Assembly: GCF_002967765.1 (NCBI RefSeq)
Contig: NZ_PUHY01000014.1
Location: 1 to 64,000 of the forward strand
Reading direction: 5' to 3'
Source: Blastopirellula marina
Lineage (GTDB): Bacteria; Planctomycetota; Planctomycetia; Pirellulales; Pirellulaceae
Length of the DNA stretch: 64,000 bases
Part shown: positions 51,659 to 61,201 of the stretch, piece by piece
Position numbering within the stretch: the first letter of the stretch is position 1
How the letters are laid out: every line of letters starts with the position of its first letter
Made by a program: the position numbers and the translations under genes
The notes under the pieces: generated by a model
Database searches by the model: none
What the model was told of the DNA's origin: nothing
The model's input: the letters and a program-made list of their open reading frames with translations, nothing else

Positions 51659-52345
51659 ATGCCTCTCCACCTCCAACGCGACTTAGACCACCTTCACCAC
51701 GAGGTGTTGTCGCTGTCGGGCATTGTGGAAGAGATGCTGGAAAAGGCAACACGAGCTCTCTTTGAACGCAACGCCCAAATCGCTGACGAAGTCATCGGCA
51801 TCGATATTATCGTTGACGAGCGAGAAGTCCAGATTGAGGAAGAGTGCCTGAAAGCCCTCGCCCTTCATCAACCGGTGGCCGTTGACTTGCGACGGATTGC
51901 CACCGTTTTGAAAGTCAACAATGACCTCGAAAGAATGGCCGACCTAACCGTTAACCTGGCCGAACGTGCGAAATCAGTGATCGAATACCCAATGTTTGTC
52001 ATCCCGCAACGGTTGGCATGCATGGCCGACATGGCAAAGGGAATGGTTTCGGACGTGTTGGATTCGTTCGTCAACATGGACTGTGCCGCGGCGGCCCGCG
52101 TTGGTGCGACCGACGAACGCGTAGATCGCCTCAACTGTGAAGTCATCGAAGAACTGCAACGAACGATGCGCGAGCGGCCTGACCAGGTTGTTCCAGCACT
52201 GCACTGCTTCTCGGCGAGTCGGCATATCGAACGTATTTCTGATCACGCGACGAACATCTCTGACGACGTTATTTACATGGTGGAAGGAACGATCGTGCGG
52301 CACCGTTTTTCGGGTGGCGCGAACAGTCCCTTTGCCAATGGTTAA
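51659..52345 (+). CDS. phoU: Phosphate transport/regulation protein PhoU
   Basis: 228 residues, all helical, with two PhoU repeats. LQRDLDHLHHEVLSLSGIVEEMLEKATRAL opens the first; the metal-binding ExxxD pattern is visible in VIGIDIIVDEREVQIEEECL and in the second half VGATDERVDRLNCEVIEELQRTM. LRRIATVLKVNNDLERMADLTVNLAERA and the C-terminal ASRHIERISDHATNISDDVIYMVEG are typical. It links the Pst transporter to PhoR and damps the Pho response. Position between the kinase and regulator genes is unusual. Confidence 0.95.
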   Translation: MPLHLQRDLDHLHHEVLSLSGIVEEMLEKATRALFERNAQIADEVIGIDIIVDEREVQIEEECLKALALHQPVAVDLRRIATVLKVNNDLERMADLTVNLAERAKSVIEYPMFVIPQRLACMADMAKGMVSDVLDSFVNMDCAAAARVGATDERVDRLNCEVIEELQRTMRERPDQVVPALHCFSASRHIERISDHATNISDDVIYMVEGTIVRHRFSGGANSPFANG

Positions 52346-52378
52346 CTTCCCATTTAGCTTTTAAATTGGACCAAGAAA

Positions 52379-53152
52379 ATGGCCCGCATGAAGATTCTGA
52401 TTGTCGAAGACGACCGAGCCCTGGCCGATGTGTTGGCTTACAACGTTCGCCAGGCTGGCTACGACGTGCTCTCCGCCTACGATGGTCAGGATGGATTGAC
52501 TCAGGCTCAAGTAAAGACGCCTGACATGGTGATTCTCGATCTGATGTTGCCGGTTGTCGACGGCTTGGAAGTTTGCCGCCGTCTGAGAGCTGATCCAGCA
52601 ACCAAAGATATCATGGTGCTGATGTTGACCGCCAAAGCGGAAGAGTCTGACCAACTGATCGGCTTCTCGCTTGGTGCCGATGATTATGTCACCAAGCCGT
52701 TTAGCGTGAAGGTCCTCCTCGAGCGGATCAAGGCCCTTGAACGCCGCCGGCGCGGAGGCGAAACGCCGGCAGCCGATGTAGTGTCGAGCCAAGGTGTCAC
52801 GATCGATCGTCGCCGCCATCGCGCAACGATTCATGGCAAACCCTTGCAACTGACTCGCAGCGAATTCCGCCTCTTGGAAACCCTCACTCGTCAGCCAGGT
52901 CGTGTGTTCGATCGGTCCGAGTTGATCGATGCCGCGTTGGGCGAAGATACCGTGGTCATGGAACGTACAATCGACGTTCACGTGCGAGCACTTCGCCGTA
53001 AGATGGCGGAATTTGCTGATCTAATTGAAACGGTCCGTGGCGTTGGTTACCGATTTCGCGATCCCGGTGCAAAGCCGAGCGATGATGTTGACGCCGATGA
53101 CGATTCGGTTGAACCCGCAGGTAGCGGCAGCATCTCGCGATTCAATATCTAG
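52379..53152 (+). CDS. phoB: PhoB-like response regulator (OmpR family)
   Basis: 257 residues. Receiver domain: EDD at 10-12, phosphoacceptor D54 (ILDLMLP), TxAKAEE and K in DYVTKPF (about 105). A winged-helix DNA-binding domain follows (about 140-235: LTRSEFRLLETLTRQPGRVFDRSELIDAALGED, VDVHVRALRRKM). Partner of the kinase at 49739, with PhoU between them. The C-terminal 20 residues are acidic and poorly conserved. It probably binds the candidate Pho box upstream of phoU. Confidence 0.9.
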   Translation: MARMKILIVEDDRALADVLAYNVRQAGYDVLSAYDGQDGLTQAQVKTPDMVILDLMLPVVDGLEVCRRLRADPATKDIMVLMLTAKAEESDQLIGFSLGADDYVTKPFSVKVLLERIKALERRRRGGETPAADVVSSQGVTIDRRRHRATIHGKPLQLTRSEFRLLETLTRQPGRVFDRSELIDAALGEDTVVMERTIDVHVRALRRKMAEFADLIETVRGVGYRFRDPGAKPSDDVDADDDSVEPAGSGSISRFNI

Positions 53153-53180
53153 TCCTGAATTAGGGCAAAGATAATCCTCG

Positions 53181-53211
53181 AAAGAACGGACCATGGGTTC
53201 GTTCTTTTTTT
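53181..53211 (+). terminator. Rho-independent terminator of the pho cluster
   Basis: AAAGAACG (53181-53188) pairs with CGTTCTTT (53200-53207) and runs into a T tract; 30 bp after the regulator stop. Confidence 0.8.
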
Positions 53212-53272
53212 ATGCGCAGCGGCAGCGTATGCTAATCGCAGGCGGCCGGTCGTTTTAAGAAGGATGAAAGAA

Positions 53273-53680
53273 ATGGACTCGATTCTGCGGTTGATCGAAC
53301 ACATTGACGCTCATCGGCTTCTGGTCCCTTCGATGTTCGAGATCGACATCGACGAGGCACTCGATAAACGCGATGTCGAGCCTTTCGATTCGGATTGGAT
53401 CAAGGCCCACGCTAGGGTTTCCGACGAAGACATCGATACTCGTGACCGGCCATCGCTGGTCGAACTTCGTGAAGCTGCCTATCTACGGTGTTACAAGTTG
53501 ACGCAGAACTCCGAGCTAAGTGGGTATGTCGCCGATGACTTTGGATTGATTGGTACGTACCTTCTCTTGGACGAACGAGACGATTGGGTAAATGCCCTCT
53601 GGTGTGCCTACCGAGATGGGCATTTCCCATGCGGTGCGCTTACGCCTTGCGGGGGAAACCTCGCATCGATGATTGAATAA
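53273..53680 (+). CDS. Small acidic hypothetical protein
   Basis: 135 residues, acidic, mixed alpha/beta (SILRLIEHIDAHRLLVPSMFEIDIDEAL ... YVADDFGLIGTYLLLDERDDWVNALWCAYRDGHFP). I do not recognise the family. It resembles small cytoplasmic proteins of unknown role. The ATG at 53273 is preferred to 53264 because AAGGA stands 8 nt before it. It lies between the pho cluster and pyruvate carboxylase without an obvious link to either. Confidence 0.65.
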   Translation: MDSILRLIEHIDAHRLLVPSMFEIDIDEALDKRDVEPFDSDWIKAHARVSDEDIDTRDRPSLVELREAAYLRCYKLTQNSELSGYVADDFGLIGTYLLLDERDDWVNALWCAYRDGHFPCGALTPCGGNLASMIE

Positions 53681-53865
53681 CAGGATCAACGGGTTCAATC
53701 GTCGGGATCGTTACGGTTTCGCTTCCTTTCTAACACCTGCCTGGGATGGTTTCCGCTCGTTGTTGGTGACTTGATTCTGGTATACTGGTTCGCCTCACCT
53801 CACATCATGATTCTCTAGCCGACTCCCCTGGTCTTGGGGATTCGTCACGGACACGACGGCCAACC

Positions 53866-56800
53866 ATGAAAAAAATCTCGAAGCTTCTCGTTACCAACCG
53901 TAGTGAAATCGCCATTCGCATCTTCCGAAGTGCCCACGAACTCGGAATTCGCACCGTGGGGATGTATTCATATGAAGATCGATTTGCCCTCCATCGATTC
54001 AAAGCTGACGAAGCCTACTTGATTGGTCAGCAAGGAGAACCGGTTCGCGCTTATCTCGACATCCCCGGAGTGATCCGCCTTTGCCAGGAACATGGCATCG
54101 ACGCCATCCATCCCGGCTACGGTTTCATGTCGGAGAACCCTGACTTGGCCGATGCCTGCGAGAAGAACGGTATCGTATTCGTTGGCCCTTCGAAACAATG
54201 TCTGGAGATGCTGGGGGATAAGACTGCCGCGCGTAGTGTCGCCAAAAAGGCAGGCGTCCCGATCCTGGGCGGAAGTGATGCCGCAATCGAGAACGCCAAG
54301 GCCGGCCGCGAACTCGCCGAGAAGATGGGCTTTCCGATCATCTTAAAAGCGGCCAAGGGCGGTGGTGGCCGTGGCATGCGTGTGGTCCGCTCGGCGGAAG
54401 AGTTCGAGGCTGCTTTCAATGAAGCACAGCGAGAATCGCTCAATGCGTTCGGCAGCCCCGATATCTTCATTGAGAAATTCATTCAACGGGCCCGTCATAT
54501 CGAAGTCCAGTTGTTAGGGGATCGCCAAGGTAATCTGGTTCACCTTTACGAGCGTGATTGCAGCGTGCAGCGTCGTCATCAGAAGGTGGTCGAAATCGCA
54601 CCGGCCCCCAATCTCGATCCAAAGACTCGCCAAGGCTTGTGTGATGCCGCGGTAGCGATCGGCCAAGCGGTCGGCTACTACGCGGCGGGAACCGTCGAGT
54701 TTCTGGTCGACGCTGACACCGGCGAGTACTACTTCATTGAAGTGAACCCACGTATTCAAGTTGAGCATACCGTCACCGAAGAGATCACCGGCATCGACTT
54801 GGTCAAAGCCCAGATTCTGGTCGCCCAAGGGGATTCGCTCGATCATCCTGAGATCGGCATTCCTACACAGGAATCAGTCGTGCCCTTTGGCTTCGCGCTG
54901 CAGTGCCGGGTGACCACGGAGGATCCCTCCAATAAATTCCTACCCGATTATGGCCGCGTTACGCATTATCGCAGCGGCGCTGGAATGGGCGTGCGACTGG
55001 ATGCCGGCAGTGCGTTCAGTGGAGCGGTCGTTCACCCCTATTACGACTCTCTGCTGGTCAAAGTGACGGCGCGCGGTCGTCGATTCGTTGATGCGGCCCG
55101 GCGTATGAATCGTGTGCTGCAAGAGTTCCGAGTTCGAGGTGTGAAAACGAACATTCCGTTCCTGATTCGTGTCATGAATCATCCCACGTTCATCGAAGGA
55201 ACCTGTACGACACGTTTCATCGACGAAACGCCCGAGTTGCTCGAGTTCACACCACGTCGCGACCGTGCGACCAAGCTGTTGAAATTTCTGGGTGATGTCG
55301 CCGTGAATGGAAATCCGCTGGTCAAAGATCGCGTGATTTCTAAACGTCGCGATCCAGCACCGACACCGGCACTTATCGCCGATCAGCCAAACCCCAAAGG
55401 TTCACGTGATCGTTTCAAGGAACTGGGCGTCGAGAAGTTCGCCCAGTGGGTTCGCGATCAGAAGCAATTGCTGTTCACCGATACGACCTTCCGTGATGCG
55501 CACCAAAGTCTGCTGGCCACACGTGTCCGCACGAAGGACTTGCTGAACATCTCCGAGGCATATGCCCGTAATTGCCCCGAGATGTTCTCTCTAGAGATGT
55601 GGGGTGGAGCGACGTTCGATACAACGATGCGATTCCTGAAGGAATCACCCTGGCAGCGACTCGCTGACATGCGCGAACAGATTCCGAATATCTTATTCCA
55701 GATGCTTCTGCGGGCCTCGAACGCGGTTGGTTACACCAACTATCCAGACAACGTCGTTGTCGCGTTCGTCGAGGAAGCCGCTCAGGCCGGAATGGATGTG
55801 TTCCGCGTGTTCGATGCCCTTAATTGGGTGCCGAACATGAAAGTGGCGATGGAAGCAGTGATCGCCGCAGGGGGAATCTGTGAAGCGTCAATCTGCTACA
55901 CGGGCGATATTAGCAACCTGAAGCGTGATAAGTACGACCTGAAGTACTACGTCGACTTAGCGAAGCAGCTGGAGTCGATGGGAGCTCACTTCCTGGCGAT
56001 CAAAGACATGGCCGGTCTCTGCAAGCCGACGGCTGCTCGTAAGTTGATCAAAACACTTCGAGAAGAGATCGGTTTGCCGATTCACTTCCATACCCACGAT
56101 ACGGCTGGCATTCAGGCAGCGTCGATCTTGGAAGGTGCGGAAGTCGGGCTCGATATTGCCGACGCCGCCATGGCCCCGCTGTCGGGCGGCACTTCGCAGC
56201 CGAACTTGAATACCGTGGTTGAAATGCTGCGAGGCACGCCGCAGGAGAGTGACCTGAAGACGGCCTCGATTGATGAGATCGCTGAATACTGGCGTTCCGT
56301 GCGAGAGTTTTATACGCCGTTTGAAAGCACGGTTCTACCGGCGACGGCCGACCTTTATCGTCATGAAATGCCTGGCGGTCAGTACACCAACTTGTTCCAG
56401 CAAGCTCACGCATTGGGACTGTCCGATCAATGGGCCCAAATCTGCGAGATCTATGCTCAGGTCAACGACATGCTGGGGGACATCGTGAAGGTGACACCCA
56501 CGTCGAAGGCGGTCGGCGACATGGCGTTGTTTATGGTTGCCAACGAACTGACACCGACTGACGTGCTGAATCCCGATCGAGAATTGGCATTCCCGGCTTC
56601 CGTTAAAGACCTGCTCGGTGGCCGTATGGGGCAACCCCCAGGAGGTTTTCCAGAAGCTCTGCAAAAGCGGGTAATGAGGGATGAAGCTATTCTCACTACG
56701 CGTCCGGGCGAGAGCTTCGAGCCTGCCGACTTTGCTGATGCGGAAACGAAAGTCGAGAAGTTTCTCGGTCGCAAACCGAAACGAAGCGAGGTGGTTTCGT

Positions 56801-57309
56801 ATCTCCTCTACCCGAAAGTGTACGAAGACTTCGCCAAGCACGAATTGAGCTACGGTGATGTAAGCGGTTTGCCGACGCCCGTCTTCTTCTATGGTCAAGA
56901 ACCAGGGGAAGAACTGGCTGTCGACATCGAAACAGGTAAGACGCTGATCGTAAAATTCCTGACCATTAGCGACCCTCACCCCGATGGATCACGCGTTGTC
57001 TTCTTCGAATTGAACGGACAACCTCGTGAAGTGAGTGTTATCGATCAATCGCTCGAATCGGACGTGCCGAAACGACAAAAGGCCGATGCCGACGATCCCA
57101 AGCAGATAGGTTCGTCGATGCCCGGAATGGTTGTCACGATTGCCGTCGAACCAGGCGAAAAGGTTGCCAAAGGGCAAAAACTCCTTTCCTTGGAAGCGAT
57201 GAAAATGGAAACGACCGTCTATGCCGAAGTCGAAGGGACCGTTGATCAGGTGTTGGTCAAACCTGGCAGCCAGGTGGAAGCGGGCGACTTGATGATCAAG
57301 TTGGCATAG
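53866..57309 (+). CDS. pyc: Pyruvate carboxylase (single-chain)
   Basis: 1147 residues, the usual length of single-chain PYC. Biotin carboxylase with ATP-grasp at 1-450 (IHPGYGFMSENPDLA, AAKGGGGRGMRVV, FIEVNPRIQVEHTVTEEITGIDLVKAQI), carboxyltransferase at about 525-800 (LLFTDTTFRDAHQSLLATRVRT, IHFHTHDTAGIQAA with the metal His pair), PC-type allosteric/tetramer region, and the biotin carrier domain at the end with LEAMKMETTV (biotinylated Lys about 1113). It carboxylates pyruvate to oxaloacetate (anaplerosis). The biotin ligase gene follows 3 bp later, so the modifying enzyme is made with its substrate. Confidence 0.96.
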   Translation: MKKISKLLVTNRSEIAIRIFRSAHELGIRTVGMYSYEDRFALHRFKADEAYLIGQQGEPVRAYLDIPGVIRLCQEHGIDAIHPGYGFMSENPDLADACEKNGIVFVGPSKQCLEMLGDKTAARSVAKKAGVPILGGSDAAIENAKAGRELAEKMGFPIILKAAKGGGGRGMRVVRSAEEFEAAFNEAQRESLNAFGSPDIFIEKFIQRARHIEVQLLGDRQGNLVHLYERDCSVQRRHQKVVEIAPAPNLDPKTRQGLCDAAVAIGQAVGYYAAGTVEFLVDADTGEYYFIEVNPRIQVEHTVTEEITGIDLVKAQILVAQGDSLDHPEIGIPTQESVVPFGFALQCRVTTEDPSNKFLPDYGRVTHYRSGAGMGVRLDAGSAFSGAVVHPYYDSLLVKVTARGRRFVDAARRMNRVLQEFRVRGVKTNIPFLIRVMNHPTFIEGTCTTRFIDETPELLEFTPRRDRATKLLKFLGDVAVNGNPLVKDRVISKRRDPAPTPALIADQPNPKGSRDRFKELGVEKFAQWVRDQKQLLFTDTTFRDAHQSLLATRVRTKDLLNISEAYARNCPEMFSLEMWGGATFDTTMRFLKESPWQRLADMREQIPNILFQMLLRASNAVGYTNYPDNVVVAFVEEAAQAGMDVFRVFDALNWVPNMKVAMEAVIAAGGICEASICYTGDISNLKRDKYDLKYYVDLAKQLESMGAHFLAIKDMAGLCKPTAARKLIKTLREEIGLPIHFHTHDTAGIQAASILEGAEVGLDIADAAMAPLSGGTSQPNLNTVVEMLRGTPQESDLKTASIDEIAEYWRSVREFYTPFESTVLPATADLYRHEMPGGQYTNLFQQAHALGLSDQWAQICEIYAQVNDMLGDIVKVTPTSKAVGDMALFMVANELTPTDVLNPDRELAFPASVKDLLGGRMGQPPGGFPEALQKRVMRDEAILTTRPGESFEPADFADAETKVEKFLGRKPKRSEVVSYLLYPKVYEDFAKHELSYGDVSGLPTPVFFYGQEPGEELAVDIETGKTLIVKFLTISDPHPDGSRVVFFELNGQPREVSVIDQSLESDVPKRQKADADDPKQIGSSMPGMVVTIAVEPGEKVAKGQKLLSLEAMKMETTVYAEVEGTVDQVLVKPGSQVEAGDLMIKLA

Positions 57310-57312
57310 GCG

Positions 57313-58101
57313 ATGAGCGACTGGTTTCCTGAGCTTGCCCGAATTGAAATCGAACGTCAGGCACATTTCGCTTGCGTTGAGGTCTTTGACGAATTGTCTT
57401 CGACCAGCGATCATGCACTGGCGAACATGGAGTCGTTCCGCAATCGTATGCCGGCGTTGTTCGTCGCCCGGCAACAAACCAAAGGGCGGGGTAGGGGATC
57501 TCGAAGTTGGTTTGCCGGTGACGGTGCGCTCACGTTTTCCGCCCTGTTATCCAAAGCGGATATTCCTATCGAGCCGATCATCTGGCCGCGCATCTCGCTG
57601 ATCGCCGGCGTAGCGATGTGCCAGACATTGGAAACCTATGCGGCTCCTGACCTTCTCAAGGTCAAATGGCCGAACGACGTTTATCTGGCTGGGCGAAAGG
57701 TGTGTGGAATTCTCGTGGAAAAACGAGAACTAACCGATCCGGTGTTGTGCCTGGGCGTGGGCGTCAATGTCAACAACTCGCTAGAGCACGCACCGCAAGA
57801 GGTGCAGCAACGAGCGATCGCGCTGACCGATGTGACACATCAGCAGCACTTTCTGCCGGAGATTCTGCTCGAGTTTCTGGTTCGCTTTCGCCAGCTTTGC
57901 ACAACCAATGCTGTGTCCGTCGAACCGCTTTTGGAATACTGGCGCGACCATTGTTTGTTGACGGGACGCCAGGTTGAGACCGTGCAAGGCGGGCAGCAGA
58001 TCATCGGCGAATGTCACGGCATTGATGCCAATGGAGCACTGTTGGTGCAAACCTCGTCTGGCCAGCGGGAAATCATGTCGGGTGAAATCGTCCGCTGGTA
58101 A
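57313..58101 (+). CDS. birA: Biotin-[acetyl-CoA-carboxylase] ligase
   Basis: 262 residues. Catalytic BPL domain: FDELSSTSDHALANM, VARQQTKGRGRGSRSWFAGDGALTFS (the GRGRxxR biotinyl-AMP loop), LLKVKWPNDVYLAGRKVCGILVE, LGVGVNVNN. The C-terminal SH3-like domain is short (GQQIIGECHGIDANGALLVQ). There is no N-terminal HTH, so this is a group I ligase that does not act as a repressor. It is co-transcribed with pyc, its likely main substrate. Confidence 0.93.
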   Translation: MSDWFPELARIEIERQAHFACVEVFDELSSTSDHALANMESFRNRMPALFVARQQTKGRGRGSRSWFAGDGALTFSALLSKADIPIEPIIWPRISLIAGVAMCQTLETYAAPDLLKVKWPNDVYLAGRKVCGILVEKRELTDPVLCLGVGVNVNNSLEHAPQEVQQRAIALTDVTHQQHFLPEILLEFLVRFRQLCTTNAVSVEPLLEYWRDHCLLTGRQVETVQGGQQIIGECHGIDANGALLVQTSSGQREIMSGEIVRW

Positions 58102-58102
58102 G

Positions 58103-58912
58103 TTACGATTGCAAGTAGCAAAAGTGATACAGGAAGATTCCAGTGGCCATTGCCACGTTGAGTGAGTCACTACCACGCTGCATCGGCAGGGTAATCTGAT
58201 GATCACAATGCGTAAGTGTACCTTCCTCGAGGCCATATCCCTCGTTCCCCATCAGGAGCACACTGCGATCAGCGCGGGTAACTTCCTTGAGGGGCGTTGC
58301 CTGCTCTGAGAGCACCGTAGCATACGATTCAAAGCCGAATGACTTGAGCTTTGCCAGGTCGGCGACAAAGTCCTCGGATTCGACGATCGGGATCTTGAAT
58401 GCATGCCCGGTCGATACTCTTAGGCTACGACGCGAGAACGGGTCAGCACAGCCATCGTCGAGCAATATGGCATCGGCACCAAAGGCACATGCTGTACGTA
58501 TGATCGCTCCTAGGTTCTCGAAGTCACCAATCATCGAAGCAGCCAGAACGGTTAGTTTGGGGGAATGATCAATCGGCAGGACATGATCGATGGAAGGCCG
58601 TGGCGACCGCTTTCCGCAAACCATGATCCCGCGATGAAAGTTGTACCCGGCTAGTACCTTAATGGCGTCACGCGAAAGGACATAGATCGGAAGCGTTCCT
58701 TGTCGGTGATCCGGCAATTGAGGAATCTTTTCCACCCCGTCGACCACGATCGAATCAATTTCGAAGTCACTATCGAGCAGTCGCTGTACCAGGAACTGGC
58801 TTTCAGCGACGAAGTAGCCATCACGCATGTGACTCTTACGCTCGAACTCGCGTTGATACCGTACTAGTCGCGGATCTTGGGGGGAATCAATGGGGATAAT
58901 GTTTTCGCTCAT
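58103..58912 (-). CDS. TrmH/SpoU-family RNA 2'-O-methyltransferase
   Basis: 269 residues. An N-terminal substrate-binding part (SPQDPRLVRYQREFERKSHMRDGYFVAES) is followed by the SPOUT knot with its three motifs: NLGAIIRTACAFGADAILLDDG, LLMGNEGYGLEEGTL and LPMQRGSDSLNVAMATGIFLYHF. It methylates a ribose in rRNA or tRNA with SAM; which one cannot be told. Convergent with birA, the stop codons one base apart. Confidence 0.9.
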   Translation of the reverse strand: MSENIIPIDSPQDPRLVRYQREFERKSHMRDGYFVAESQFLVQRLLDSDFEIDSIVVDGVEKIPQLPDHRQGTLPIYVLSRDAIKVLAGYNFHRGIMVCGKRSPRPSIDHVLPIDHSPKLTVLAASMIGDFENLGAIIRTACAFGADAILLDDGCADPFSRRSLRVSTGHAFKIPIVESEDFVADLAKLKSFGFESYATVLSEQATPLKEVTRADRSVLLMGNEGYGLEEGTLTHCDHQITLPMQRGSDSLNVAMATGIFLYHFCYLQS

Positions 58913-58977
58913 GGCGAGCTATTTTACTCAGTTTGCGAGTTTGAGAAGAGGCTGGCGTTAGCCTGGTTCTTCGAACG

Positions 58978-59013
58978 AAAAAAGCCCTTGGAGATGGGAT
59001 GGTCTCCAAGGGC
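58978..59013 (-). terminator. Rho-independent terminator of the cysteine-rich lipoprotein gene
   Basis: On the minus strand GCCCTTGGAGA pairs perfectly with TCTCCAAGGGC (58984-58994 with 59003-59013) and is followed by TTTTTT (58978-58983). It lies 40 bp past the stop. Confidence 0.85.
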
Positions 59014-59052
59014 AGAACGGAATTCCTCTGAGTCTAGTTGGAGGGAGACTCG

Positions 59053-59586
59053 TTAGATGGCTGGCGTCGAAAACTGGGTTTGCTGGATCACCATTGGTGG
59101 CATTGGAGGAACTTCCGAGGGCGCGGCGTCGTCTGGCGTAACGACTGGTGGCATTGGTTGTGGCGCTTCGGTTGGCGTTGGCGAGGAGATCACGCCACTC
59201 GACATGTCGCTACCGCAAGCGATGCCGCAATTACCGCCGCAGCTACCGTTGCAACTTCCATTACCGCAGCAACCGGAGTTAACAACGTTCCATTGGACTT
59301 CGCAATCTGGGCATTTGTATTCCCACTTGGTCAGCACTTTGACCGAGCGAACTTTGCCACAGCGAAGTGGATCGCAGCAGCTTTCCCAAGGGAAGCGAAC
59401 GGCGGGAATGCACACGTCTTTGCACTTGTCGGCGTAGCAGTTGTGTGCTGTTTCGGTTTCCTTGATTTCGGGCGAGCAGGTCTTTCCACACGACGAGCAG
59501 CACGTTGGCGTGCAGCAGCGAGTCGTGCAGCATCCGCTGCCGTAGACCAGCAGAAGGAGCCCCAACAGGGCAAGATAACGGTTCAT
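59053..59586 (-). CDS. Cysteine-rich lipoprotein
   Basis: 177 residues. Lipobox at GSGC (Cys19) after a hydrophobic stretch. The mature protein has 22 cysteines, many in CC pairs (C19-C20, C24-C25, C29-C30, C70-C71, C106-C107) and in CxxC spacing (KCPDC, about 92-95), followed by a Gly/Cys/Asn stretch (GNGSCNGSCGGNC) and a Pro-rich tail. No family is recognised. Paired cysteines of this kind suggest either metal clusters or dense disulfides outside the membrane. It is encoded 115 bp after the porin gene on the same strand. Confidence 0.8.
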   Translation of the reverse strand: MNRYLALLGLLLLVYGSGCCTTRCCTPTCCSSCGKTCSPEIKETETAHNCYADKCKDVCIPAVRFPWESCCDPLRCGKVRSVKVLTKWEYKCPDCEVQWNVVNSGCCGNGSCNGSCGGNCGIACGSDMSSGVISSPTPTEAPQPMPPVVTPDDAAPSEVPPMPPMVIQQTQFSTPAI

Positions 59587-59701
59587 GGAGATAGCTCCGA
59601 ATATAGTTTAATTGATCTGGTATTTTGCATTTCCGGCGGCTTGGGGAAAGCTTCCGACAAGCCGTGTTGGCAATGTCCGACAAGCGGACGACCGATTCGG
59701 T

Positions 59702-61186
59702 TTAGAAGTCGACCATGAATCGCAAGCCGAGGGCGTCGTACCAACCGGCGGTGGATGGTGCTCCGGCGACAACGCGATCAGAGATCCGACCGTTGATGTA
59801 GTTGAACTGCACGCGAGCATGCGAGTTCCACCACCAATTCACGCCCAACGTGGCACTCTCACCAACACCACCGAAGACGTCTTGGTCGGTGAAGTCGCAA
59901 TAGGAGTAACGAGCAGCAATCTGCCAGGCACCCCAGCCGTAGCTGCGGCAGCCATCACAGCGGTTGACCAGCCAAAAGTTTTCCAGCGGCTTGGTGCGAC
60001 CCAGGGTACCGGAATCGCGTTCCCATGGGGTGTACTCGCCGGTCAGCCAGTAAGCGACATAGACGTAACCACCACCGAAGTTAGTATTTGGAGCAGCCGT
60101 ACGATTGGCGTGAACCGTTTGGTATTCACCGACGATGCTAAGTGCACCGACGTTGATCACGCTTTCCAACCCGAGCAGTTGGTAGTTCGAGGCACCCAGC
60201 ACGCCGGTATCGAACCACTTACCGTCGGTACGCGATTCAGGGCGAGTCCGGAAGCGATCCGTGCCGCCACCGCTGGGGAAAGCTGCCGAGCCTGAAACGG
60301 CCCAGTGAGCATAACCACGACCACCGGAGGTTTCGTCGTACCAGATGGTGTTGGCCAGACGACCGGCGATTTCCGACTGGTAGTTGTCGGCGTATTGATG
60401 ACCAGGCTTCGAGAGGTCTTGCATGGCGAACGTACCAAATCGCCAGTTCCATGCTTCGTTGTCCGAAACACCGTACGATTGCAGACCTAAACGTCGAGCA
60501 TCTTGATTGAATGCTTCAATCACGAACGGACGTTCCATGAAGACGTTGTAACGGCTGGAATTCAAGTGATCCAAACCGTAAGGTCGCTTCTGGTTACCCA
60601 GCAGCACCGTGTGCAGCCAAGGCAATTCCGTCCAACCGAGATAGGCATCTTTAAAGGCCAGGGAATCTGGCGATGCGAATTCCATCTCGATCTTATAGTT
60701 CATGGTTTCATTAATGTCGCCTGACACACCGTATCGCAAACGACGGAAACCAATGAAGTCAGGAGGGCTAGTGGCGGCGTTGCCCGTATCGAGGAAGTTC
60801 GGCAATGCCGATTCATCGGGGAAGTGCCAATAGTCGAAGTGAACACGCCCCGACCACTTTTGCGTCGGCTTGCTAAGGATTTCGACTTCCTTGCAGGCAT
60901 CTTCGGCCTTGTCAGCTTCTAACGCTTCAACGCGATCGAGCAGATTGTAGTAAGAGGCCGCAGACACCGTTTCGCCCGGACCGTAAACTTCTGGCAAATG
61001 CTGTGGGGCAACATCATCGGCGAAGTAGTTCGGGGTGCCTTGGGTGTTTGCTGATGGTTGCTCAAACACAGGTTGTCCGTAACCTGCATTTGGCGCGTTG
61101 TAAAAGGGTTCTTGCGCGTAGCTAATCGTCGGCGCTAAGGCACCGAGGAAAATGCCAAGAGCGCGGCAAGTCCAACTCGTCTTCAT
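59702..61186 (-). CDS. OprP/OprO-like phosphate-selective porin
   Basis: 494 residues. Signal peptide (hydrophobic 8-24, cleaved near SYAQEP), a short coiled coil (LLDRVEALEADKAEDACKEVEIL), then a beta-barrel of about 400 residues with aromatic-rich strands (WSGRVHFDYWHFPDE, GFRRLRYGVSGDINETMNYKIEMEF, VLLGNQKRPYGLDHLNSSRYNVFMERPFVIEAF) that match Pfam PF07396 (Porin_O_P). The final residue is Phe, as in outer-membrane barrels. It is a probable anion or phosphate channel. The ATG at 61186 is preferred to 61201. A motif similar to that before phoU lies about 360 bp upstream. Confidence 0.88.
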   Translation of the reverse strand: MKTSWTCRALGIFLGALAPTISYAQEPFYNAPNAGYGQPVFEQPSANTQGTPNYFADDVAPQHLPEVYGPGETVSAASYYNLLDRVEALEADKAEDACKEVEILSKPTQKWSGRVHFDYWHFPDESALPNFLDTGNAATSPPDFIGFRRLRYGVSGDINETMNYKIEMEFASPDSLAFKDAYLGWTELPWLHTVLLGNQKRPYGLDHLNSSRYNVFMERPFVIEAFNQDARRLGLQSYGVSDNEAWNWRFGTFAMQDLSKPGHQYADNYQSEIAGRLANTIWYDETSGGRGYAHWAVSGSAAFPSGGGTDRFRTRPESRTDGKWFDTGVLGASNYQLLGLESVINVGALSIVGEYQTVHANRTAAPNTNFGGGYVYVAYWLTGEYTPWERDSGTLGRTKPLENFWLVNRCDGCRSYGWGAWQIAARYSYCDFTDQDVFGGVGESATLGVNWWWNSHARVQFNYINGRISDRVVAGAPSTAGWYDALGLRFMVDF

Positions 61187-61201
61187 TGCTGGGGTATCCA
61201 T

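Noticed and set aside
59038-59718. 226-codon plus-strand frame opposite the cysteine-rich lipoprotein
   Set aside because: The minus-strand gene has a lipobox, ordered cysteine pattern and its own terminator; the opposite frame is Ala/Trp-rich and has no match.
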